NCBI GenBank assembly: GCA_011390275.1
Contig: JAABST010000034.1
Coordinates: 1 to 46,453, forward strand
Source of the DNA: Geitlerinema sp. S16
GTDB lineage: Bacteria > Cyanobacteriota > Cyanobacteriia > Cyanobacteriales > Geitlerinemataceae
DNA: 46,453 bases
Direction: 5' to 3'
Shown: positions 39,194 to 46,453 of the stretch, piece after piece
Layout: every line of letters begins with the position of its first letter
Position numbering within the stretch: position 1 is the stretch's first letter
Program-made: the position numbers and the translations under genes
The notes under the pieces: generated by a model
The model's input: the letters and a program-made list of their open reading frames with translations, nothing else
What the model was told of the DNA's origin: nothing
The model's database searches: none

Positions 39194-41164
39194 ATGACCA
39201 TGACGATTGCCACCGCACCCTGGCCGACCTATCCTCCCTATCTGATCAACTACGATTCCGTCACTGCGATCCCCGATATCTGGCCGATCGCGATCGCCAA
39301 ATTCGGCGACGCCCTCGCCCTCCACGATCCCCACAGTACGCCTGAAATCAAAGTTACCTTTCGTGAGCTGTCTGTCCAGATTCAGCAGTTCGCCGCTGGG
39401 ATACAGGCGCTGGGCATCACGCCGGGATTGACGGAGGATGGAGATCCGCCTCGGGTGGCAATTTTTGCCGATAACAGCCCGCGTTGGATGGTCGCCGATC
39501 AGGGCACGATGATGGCGGGAGCGGCGAATGTGGTGCGATCGAGCAAGGCCGATCGGGACGAATTGCTCTACATGCTCGATCACAGCGGTAGCGTGGGCGC
39601 GATCGTGGAAGACCTCGCCACCCTGACGAAACTGGACGCCGACGCCGAGAGCGAATTTACCTTTGATCCCAATCTCTGGGTGGTGTTACTCTCCGATGAA
39701 ACGCCACCTAGCAATCCCGATCGCCCGCGAAAAGTCCTGAATTTTAGCCAACTGATGGCGCTGGGTGACGGCCAAACACCGACCCCGCACCAGCACGATC
39801 GCAGCACCCTCGCCACGCTGATCTACACCTCAGGAACGACCGGCAAACCAAAAGGAGCGATGCTGACCCACGGCAATCTGATGCAGCAGATTAGCTCCTT
39901 TGGGGCGATTATTCCGATCGCAGTGGGTGACCAAGCCCTGTGCATTTTACCCACCTGGCACGCCTACGAACGCACCTGCGAATACTACCTGCTGTCCCAG
40001 GGCTGCACGCAGATTTACACCAGCATCCGCTACTTCAAAACTGACCTCACGACCTTTAAACCCCAAGCGACGATCGGCGTGCCGCGCCTCTGGGAATCTT
40101 TATATGAAGGTGTACAAAAAAGCTTTCGTGCCAAATCAGCCAAACAGCAAACGCTGATCAATTTTTTCCTTAAACTGAGCCAAACCTATCTCGACGCTCG
40201 TAACCGGAGCCAAGGGTTGACCCTAGAGGCTACACCGCCGAATTTTGCCGATATCCTCGCCGCCAAGCTGACCGCGATCGCCCTAGCGCCCCTCCATGCC
40301 CTCGGCGACAAACTGGTTTATGGCAAAGTCCGCGAAGCCACGGGCGGCAAGATCAAATTTTTCGTGAGCGGTGGCGGTTCCTTGGCGCGGCATATTGATC
40401 ATTTCTTCGCGATCGTCGGGATTAATCTGTTGGTCGGCTATGGCCTGACGGAAACCGCGCCGGTGCTAGCCGTGCGCCGTATCGAGGCCAATATTCCCGG
40501 CGCATCGGGGCCACCGATTCGCGATACCGAACTCAAAATCATCAACCCCGAAACGCGCCAAACCCTGCCACGGGGCGATCGCGGTCTCGTCCTGGCTCGC
40601 GGCCCCCAAATCATGCGCGGTTACTTCCGCAACCCCGAGGCCACCGCCAAGGCGATCGATGCCGATGGTTGGTTTGATACGGGCGATCTCGGCTGCCTGA
40701 ATCACGACAATCACATCATCCTGACTGGACGCGCCAAGGATACGATCGTCCTCAGTAACGGCGAAAACATTGAGCCACAGCCGATCGAAGATGCCTGCCT
40801 GCGTAGCCCCTACATCGATCAGATTATGCTCGTCGGTCAAGATCAAAAACAACTCGGGGCGTTGATCGTGCCGAACTTCGAGGCGATCGTCACCTGGGCA
40901 AGTGAAACCGGTGTTGCGGTTAACGCCGATCAGCAGCCACCTGTCGCGCTCGATACGCCGGAACTGATCAAACTGCTGCGTCGCGAGCTAGACCGTGAAG
41001 TGCGCGATCGCCCTGGTTTTCGAGCTGACGATCGGATTGCTTCGATTCGCGTGATCGCCGAAAACTTCTCGATCGAAAACGGTCAGATGACCCAAACCCT
41101 GAAGGTCAAGCGTCCCGTCGTCACCGATCGCTATTGTGAGACGATTGAGTCCATGTTTACCTGA
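39194..41164 (+). CDS. aas: Acyl-ACP synthetase / long-chain fatty-acid ligase (AMP-forming)
   Basis: A 656-residue adenylating enzyme: P-loop-like AMP motif IYTSGTTGKPKGAMLTHG, the aromatic/adenine motif VGYGLTETAPVLAVRR, the hinge Asp in DGWFDTGDLG, and the C-terminal catalytic Lys region QTLKVKRPVV. Length and the long insert before GYGLTE (FFLKLSQTYLDARNRSQGLT) match the cyanobacterial Aas type, the single enzyme that activates free fatty acids onto ACP and recycles membrane lipids. Membrane association is known for the family; no membrane helix is visible. Monocistronic. The start at ATG 39194 has another ATG two codons later. Confidence 0.9.
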   Translation: MTMTIATAPWPTYPPYLINYDSVTAIPDIWPIAIAKFGDALALHDPHSTPEIKVTFRELSVQIQQFAAGIQALGITPGLTEDGDPPRVAIFADNSPRWMVADQGTMMAGAANVVRSSKADRDELLYMLDHSGSVGAIVEDLATLTKLDADAESEFTFDPNLWVVLLSDETPPSNPDRPRKVLNFSQLMALGDGQTPTPHQHDRSTLATLIYTSGTTGKPKGAMLTHGNLMQQISSFGAIIPIAVGDQALCILPTWHAYERTCEYYLLSQGCTQIYTSIRYFKTDLTTFKPQATIGVPRLWESLYEGVQKSFRAKSAKQQTLINFFLKLSQTYLDARNRSQGLTLEATPPNFADILAAKLTAIALAPLHALGDKLVYGKVREATGGKIKFFVSGGGSLARHIDHFFAIVGINLLVGYGLTETAPVLAVRRIEANIPGASGPPIRDTELKIINPETRQTLPRGDRGLVLARGPQIMRGYFRNPEATAKAIDADGWFDTGDLGCLNHDNHIILTGRAKDTIVLSNGENIEPQPIEDACLRSPYIDQIMLVGQDQKQLGALIVPNFEAIVTWASETGVAVNADQQPPVALDTPELIKLLRRELDREVRDRPGFRADDRIASIRVIAENFSIENGQMTQTLKVKRPVVTDRYCETIESMFT

Positions 41165-41420
41165 AGCCCGATCGCTGCGGAATCATGGGTCAAACTGGAG
41201 TTCTAAATCGGCATTTCCGTACGTGAGTTTGCCTCGGGTCACGGCTTGGGGTACAACGGATCGATATTCTTCTTTGTTTGTCGCCGGTGGGCGATCGCGA
41301 TCTGAGTCCTGAAACCGTGTCCTTCGGCACGGTTTTAGCCTGTTTAGCTCGGTATCGTCATCGGCAAACACGCGAACGTTGATCGTCCCCCTCGCTTCTA
41401 GAGCGCCCCTTTTCACCACG

Positions 41421-41882
41421 ATGGAATTTGACCCCTCCAAGCTCTTGCTGAAACGCACCATTACCGTCAAGGCGATCGTGACCGAACGCTGGAAAACCGA
41501 AGCGCAGGAACAACTGCAAAAGCAAATTGATCGGCTTGACGGACAGCTTCAGCAGCTCGAAGTCCAGGGACACCGCACGATCGGCGACATTCAGCAGCAA
41601 CACCCCGACACCGCCACCTCCGACTTACCGCCCCTCGTCCGCCAGCAAATTGACAACATTCAAATCCAAGTCAATCAGAAAAAAAGCCAGTTGCTCGAAC
41701 AGAAAAACCAAATTTTGCAACAGCTCCAGCAAGTACAGACCGTACAGCTTGGTCAAGAAGTCGATCAAGGACAAATTGACAGCATGTTTCAGGTGGGAAT
41801 TGGCGAAAATCTAGTGCAAAAGCTTCAGGTGGAAGTTTTACTCGAAGACGGCATTGTCCGCGAAATTCGTGGGGTACTTTGA
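41421..41882 (+). CDS. YlqD-family protein
   Basis: A 153-residue protein from ATG 41421 (MEFDPSKLLLKRTITVKAIV); an in-frame upstream extension looks non-native. After the first strand (ITVKAIVTERWK) comes a long coiled coil rich in Gln (about 28-115: EQLQKQIDRLDGQLQQLEVQ, later QIQVNQKKSQLLEQKNQILQ). It ends with a small beta domain (FQVGIGENLVQKLQVEVLLE then DGIVREIRGVL). This is the arrangement of YlqD (DUF2869) proteins of Firmicutes and cyanobacteria, whose function is unknown. Separated from aas by about 256 bases; a MITE-like element follows 27 bases after its stop. Confidence 0.8.
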   Translation: MEFDPSKLLLKRTITVKAIVTERWKTEAQEQLQKQIDRLDGQLQQLEVQGHRTIGDIQQQHPDTATSDLPPLVRQQIDNIQIQVNQKKSQLLEQKNQILQQLQQVQTVQLGQEVDQGQIDSMFQVGIGENLVQKLQVEVLLEDGIVREIRGVL

Positions 41883-41909
41883 CGGCAACTCTGTAGAATT
41901 TGAGCGGTA

Positions 41910-42045
41910 TAGTCAGTTCAATCATTTTTAGAACAGACCGAGAGCGTTGAGCGGAGTCGTTGGCGTAGCCTTCGCGCAGCGAATAACTCGGTTTTTGAGC
42001 CAGCAGAACAGAGTCAATATGTCTCATTTTCTATTGAACTGACTC
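41910..42045 (-). mobile_element. MITE-like element, 136 bp, near-perfect terminal inverted repeats
   Basis: AGTCAGTTCAAT (41911-41922) and ATTGAACTGACT (42033-42044) are perfect 12-bp inverted repeats; one further base on each side is followed by TA, giving the structure TA-element-TA expected of IS630/Tc1-type transposition. It is non-coding. Inverted, it aligns with 33412-33523, sharing GAGAGCGTTGAGCGGAGTCG exactly at 41940-41959. Its AGCGGAGTCGTTGGCGTAGC (41950-41969) recurs inverted at 10062-10081. The best-preserved copy in the window. Confidence 0.78.
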
Positions 42046-42165
42046 TAAAATATCAGTCTTAAACCAACAGCTTGGTACAGCTCTAACGCTCTATTTTTAA
42101 ACCGTTAGTCTAGCGCCAACCTTTCAGGTCTAGGCTACGATCTCGTTAAGGATTCCTTTAGTCAT

Positions 42166-42966
42166 TTGCCCGTGATCGACCCCTCTTTGCGCGATGCGCC
42201 TCCCGCTGTTCTTGGTACGGTTTATCTCGTGGGAGCAGGCCCCGGCGATCCGGGATTGCTCACGCTTAAGGGTCGTGATTTACTCCAGACTGCCGATGTT
42301 GTGGTCTACGATGCCCTCGTCAGCGAGCCGATCTTGGCCATGGCTAACCCCAGCGCCAAATTGATCGATGTCGGCAAACGCAGCGGTCGGCATACCCTGC
42401 CCCAATCTGAAACGACGCGCCTCCTGATCGATCTAGCGCAGGATACCGCCGTGATTGTGCGACTGAAGGGCGGTGATCCGTTTGTGTTTGGTCGTGGCGG
42501 CGAGGAAATGGAGGATCTGGTCGCGGCGGGGGTTCACGTTGAGGTGGTTCCCGGTGTCACGTCGGGGATTGCAGCCCCGGCCTATAGCGGCATCCCGCTC
42601 ACCCACCGCGCCCATAGCTCGTCAGCGATTTTTGTCACGGGGCATGAGGAAGGGGATAAGTATCGACCGAGTGTGGACTGGCAGGCGATCGCCAAGGCTG
42701 CCGAAACCATCGTCATTTATATGGGCGTCCACACCTTGCCCCAAATTGTGCCGCAACTGCTCGCCGCCGGGAAAGATCCCGCGACACCGATCGCGCTGAT
42801 CCGCTGGGGAACACGACCCAATAGCGAGACCCTGATTGCCACGCTGGAAACGGTGGTCGATCGCGTCCAGGAAACCGGTTTCTCAGCTCCGGCGATCGCC
42901 ACGATCGGCACGGTGGTGAACTTGCACCGATTGCACGTCCACGGAACACCGGTGCATTTCACCTGA
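42166..42966 (+). CDS. cobA: Uroporphyrinogen-III C-methyltransferase (SUMT)
   Basis: A 266-residue tetrapyrrole methylase. TTG 42166 is used; GTG 42172 (two codons in) is equally possible and no ribosome site decides it. The SAM-binding loop is LVGAGPGDPGLLT (21-33). Other family blocks are VVYDALVS, RLKGGDPFVFGRGGEEMEDL, VVPGVTSGIAAPAYSGIPLT and ALIRWGTRPNSETL. It methylates uroporphyrinogen III at C2 and C7 to precorrin-2, the branch to sirohaem and cobalamin. It lacks the fused CysG dehydrogenase/ferrochelatase half. Stands alone, just right of the MITE-like element. Confidence 0.93.
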   Translation: MPVIDPSLRDAPPAVLGTVYLVGAGPGDPGLLTLKGRDLLQTADVVVYDALVSEPILAMANPSAKLIDVGKRSGRHTLPQSETTRLLIDLAQDTAVIVRLKGGDPFVFGRGGEEMEDLVAAGVHVEVVPGVTSGIAAPAYSGIPLTHRAHSSSAIFVTGHEEGDKYRPSVDWQAIAKAAETIVIYMGVHTLPQIVPQLLAAGKDPATPIALIRWGTRPNSETLIATLETVVDRVQETGFSAPAIATIGTVVNLHRLHVHGTPVHFT

Positions 42967-43104
42967 GATTCCACCTAAAATCATCACCCAGCCCTCTGAA
43001 ACATTAGTCCTATACACCGCCAGAGGACGGATTATTCATATCGACATAACGATATAACGGTGGAATAACTGCACTTGCCTCCTGCTCTTTCCCGATGATC
43101 CATC

Positions 43105-44442
43105 ATGCCGTCGCCATCCACCGATCCATTGAACTTCTACGCGCTTTGCACAGCCCTTGAGGTCGAAATTTCCCAAGGGGATTGGGGAGCCGTCAGCGAT
43201 CGGCTGAAAGGATGGGCGGCAGAGTTTCGCGGCACGCTCGTCGAGCCGGTGGATCGACAACGATTGGTCAAGTTTGGGATGGCGTTACTCAATAGTGGCG
43301 ATGTTGCAGATTGTCGAGGTCTTGCGCCGGTGTTTCGCCCCGCGTGTCCCGAGGCGATCGCGCGGCTCCACGAGATGCTGATCGACCCAGCGATCGGCTT
43401 TGAATCGCGCTGGTTTGCGGGTCAAATCTTAGCCAAGCTCAACCAGTTTGACGCGATGGCCGTGCTGGTGGCCACGATCGAATCCCCGGATGAAATGACA
43501 GCCTCGATCGCGATGGATACCCTAAGTCATTTTGGTAAAACGGAGATCGATCTGCTAACGGGTGAATTGGAGCGATCGTCGCCATCCGAAGGTCATGGAC
43601 AGGGATCGCCGCGACGCTGCATCGTGCGGGCGCTGGCGCAAATTAGCGATCTGCTGGTGATCGCGCCGTTACTCTCGGTGGTGTGCGACACCGATCCGGC
43701 GATTCGTCTGCTGGCGATCGGAGCCTTGAGCGCCTTCGACGACGATCGCATCTTGCCGATTTTACTCGAAGCCCTGCGCGACACCAGCGCCCCCGTTCGT
43801 AAAGCGGCACTGACCAGCCTAGGCGCCAAAGCCCAGTATCAACAGCGATTCCAGTCATCGCCGACCCACCCGCCTCAAACCTCGATCGATTGGCTGACTT
43901 ATTTCCAGCCGCTCACCCTTGATCTCAATCTAGAGGTCGCGACGCAGGCCGTGATCGCGATCGGTCGCTTGCGCTCAGAAGCCGCGACCGAGGTACTGAT
44001 TGCCCTGCTCAACGCACCCTTAACTCCCACACCCCAAGCACTAGCCACCGTCCGCGCCCTGCTGCAAAATGCCAACCCGCGTACCATCGCCGCACTTCTC
44101 GATGCGTGCGCCCTCAAATCTCCATCCCAAATATCCATCACAATCGAGATCATTCGCGGTCTGGGTCGATTGCACAACAGCGCTGTGATGTTAAATGCCG
44201 CAACGTTACTCGTGAATTGGTGTGAGCAATATCTTGGAGAGCGATCGGGTCTTCCCCTCGGGGAGCGTGACCCGGCTTTACTCCAGGCGATCGCCTACAG
44301 TTTGGGCAATTTGGGTCAGCCGATTGGACGTTCCTGGCTCGATCGCTTGTCATCTGACCCGCGCGATCGGGTTCGGATCACGGCCAATGTTGCCATCCAA
44401 AAACTTGATTCTGCGCCATCGACAGATATTGATGAAGTTTGA
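43105..44442 (+). CDS. HEAT-repeat protein
   Basis: A 445-residue protein. The N-terminal 80 residues (ALCTALEVEISQGDWGAVSD...) are helical without a known domain. From about residue 85 the protein is made of HEAT-like repeats: SRWFAGQILAKLNQFDAMAV, ASIAMDTLSHFGKTEIDLLT, AIRLLAIGALSAFDDDRILP, PVRKAALTSLGAKAQ, ATQAVIAIGRLRSEAATEVL and AIAYSLGNLGQPIGRSWLDR. No catalytic motif, signal or membrane segment. Such proteins in cyanobacteria are often annotated as PBS-lyase-like, but nothing here shows bilin chemistry, so I call it a scaffold of unknown role. A bidirectional terminator follows. Confidence 0.8.
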   Translation: MPSPSTDPLNFYALCTALEVEISQGDWGAVSDRLKGWAAEFRGTLVEPVDRQRLVKFGMALLNSGDVADCRGLAPVFRPACPEAIARLHEMLIDPAIGFESRWFAGQILAKLNQFDAMAVLVATIESPDEMTASIAMDTLSHFGKTEIDLLTGELERSSPSEGHGQGSPRRCIVRALAQISDLLVIAPLLSVVCDTDPAIRLLAIGALSAFDDDRILPILLEALRDTSAPVRKAALTSLGAKAQYQQRFQSSPTHPPQTSIDWLTYFQPLTLDLNLEVATQAVIAIGRLRSEAATEVLIALLNAPLTPTPQALATVRALLQNANPRTIAALLDACALKSPSQISITIEIIRGLGRLHNSAVMLNAATLLVNWCEQYLGERSGLPLGERDPALLQAIAYSLGNLGQPIGRSWLDRLSSDPRDRVRITANVAIQKLDSAPSTDIDEV

Positions 44443-44475
44443 GGTAACCCGATCATGCTGGCTTCAGCGGGGAGC

Positions 44476-44530
44476 AAAAAACAAGCGAGGGACATACGTT
44501 ACTCACGTAGCCCTCGCCTATTTTGGTTTA
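44476..44530. terminator. Bidirectional terminator between the HEAT gene and ilvC
   Basis: GCGAGGG (44485-44491) pairs with CCCTCGC (44511-44517), and an inner TACGT/ACGTA stem extends the hairpin. Reading right, it is followed by CTATTTTGGTTT. Reading left, by TTGTTTTTT. It can end both the rightward HEAT transcript and the leftward ilvC transcript; the leftward T-tract is stronger. Confidence 0.8.
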
Positions 44531-44611
44531 TTTGATTCGATTCGCCCTTAATTAATCATCAACTATTAATCATTAACGCTGGCGATCGATCGTCGTCATA
44601 GATCCAACGAT

Positions 44612-45700
<1,089 letters not shown>

Positions 45701-45760
45701 CTAGCAAAATACGGGTCTGTCTGTGCGACGGTTGACTTTGAGGAGTGTGGGGGAGTTTTT

Positions 45761-46453
45761 ATGGTTTCGGATAGCATGGGGGGCAGTATCTTGCGATCGA
45801 CACGTATGGATTTTTTGCAACCGGGACAGCCACTGGCGAAAGGGCGTTACACAATCGAGTCTGCGCCGAGGGTGAGTGACGATCACACGACGGTGATGTA
45901 CATGGCACGGGATAACCAGACACGGGAACGGGTGGCGATCGAAACGCCGAACCCGGATATCCGCGATCCGGAGAAATTCGCCAAGATTCAAGATCGTTTT
46001 GCACAGGAGGCGCAGAAACTGGCGCTTTGTAAGCATCCGAATATCATTCGTGTGCAAACCTATGGTCTGTTTAAGGAAAATGGGCTGTGGTGTTTGCCAT
46101 TGGAATACCTGTCGGGGGGAACGTTGGCGACGCTGGATGCAGTGTGTTTAGAGCCGTCGGATGCGTTGGAGTATGTGCGGCAAATTGGTGAGGCGTTAAC
46201 GGTTTTACACGAACATAATTTGGTACATGGTGATGTGCGACCGGCCAATTTGTTGGTACGAGGAGTGCGTAAGGAGGCCGTGTTGACGGAGTTTGGCTTG
46301 ACGCGGGAGGTTGGCAATGGGGTTACGTCGCGGACGATGCCAACACGCTGGCGGGAGTATGCGCCTCCAGAGGCGATCGCGGGCATACCAACGCCGCGTA
46401 GTGATCTCTACATGTTGGGCGGGACGCTGTATTACCTGCTGACGGGTCGGGTT
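45761..46453 (+). CDS. Hanks-type serine/threonine kinase-like protein, pseudokinase-like (runs off the right edge)
   Basis: Open from ATG 45761 (GGAG five bases upstream) to the window end, 231 codons; ATG 45806 (MDFLQPGQPLAKGRYTI) is an alternative. The kinase lobe is clear: a helix-C glutamate (FAQEAQKLALCKHPNIIRVQ), hinge LPLEYLSGGTL, catalytic-loop VHGDVRPANLL (155-165), APPEA and SDLYMLGGTLYYLLTGR. Key residues are changed. The Gly-rich loop is absent (SAPRVSDDHTTVMYMA), the beta-3 lysine of VAIK is glutamate (VAIE, E61), and DFG is EFG (177-179). D158 and N163 of the catalytic loop remain. This argues for a weak kinase or a pseudokinase. Domains after the kinase, common in cyanobacterial proteins of this kind, would lie beyond the window. 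Confidence 0.85.
   Translation, partial: MVSDSMGGSILRSTRMDFLQPGQPLAKGRYTIESAPRVSDDHTTVMYMARDNQTRERVAIETPNPDIRDPEKFAKIQDRFAQEAQKLALCKHPNIIRVQTYGLFKENGLWCLPLEYLSGGTLATLDAVCLEPSDALEYVRQIGEALTVLHEHNLVHGDVRPANLLVRGVRKEAVLTEFGLTREVGNGVTSRTMPTRWREYAPPEAIAGIPTPRSDLYMLGGTLYYLLTGRV

Noticed and set aside
41183..41470. Leftward open frame of 95 codons between aas and ylqD
   Set aside because: Overlaps the YlqD start; no ribosome site or family match. A real small gene cannot be fully excluded.

Overview
The window is a piece of a cyanobacterial chromosome. It is studded with the HIP1 octamer GCGATCGC and its GATCG-rich relatives. The gene content is also cyanobacterial: acyl-ACP synthetase (Aas), YlqD, DUF3598 and DUF3754 proteins, an NblB-like HEAT-repeat protein, and a Zur-box-controlled COG0523/znuACB cluster. 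No rRNA, phage module or CRISPR array is visible. The genus cannot be fixed from the sequence alone.

Layout. 0-3.3 kb: the N-terminal part of an IS66-type transposase runs off the left edge, followed by a two-gene polysaccharide unit (Wzt-like ABC ATPase, then a GT4 glycosyltransferase). 3.6-7 kb: a secreted protein with a regular cysteine repeat, an RRM RNA-binding protein with its own terminator, and a membrane-anchored helical protein. 7-11.4 kb: a UvrD-like helicase, a VOC-fold protein, a MITE-like element and an FAD oxidoreductase. 11.4-18.1 kb: a conflict/defence cluster with an EAD1-AAA-like ATPase, a Uma2 nuclease, a single-chain type IIG (ISP-like) restriction-methylation enzyme, and a PIN-toxin operon with two small upstream genes. 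18.2-22.2 kb: a giant sulfotransferase-GT2-coiled-coil-GT2-GT2 fusion. 22.2-28.2 kb: an orphan ExbD, three peroxiredoxin-type proteins, a DUF3598 protein, tRNA-Leu(CAG), a HEAT protein and a PHP phosphoesterase.

28.4-33.4 kb: a zinc-homeostasis operon (COG0523 GTPase, WD40 protein, znuA, znuC, znuB) behind a perfect 7-1-7 Zur-type palindrome that overlaps a sigma70-like -10. 33.4-33.8 kb: a small landing pad holding two MITE-like elements, with a 27-bp copy of the start of the PHP gene between them. 33.9-46.4 kb: purN, a sulfotransferase, a DUF3754 protein, an orphan histidine kinase, two very small genes, aas, ylqD, a third and better-preserved MITE-like element, cobA, a HEAT protein, ilvC, and a truncated Hanks-type kinase that lacks key catalytic residues.

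The best candidates for new biology are the EAD1-ATPase defence cluster, the HIP1-poor restriction gene beside it, the family of short TA-flanked elements, the four-module sulfotransferase/glycosyltransferase, the Zur operon with an embedded WD40 gene, the Cys-repeat exported protein and the pseudokinase-like protein at the right edge.
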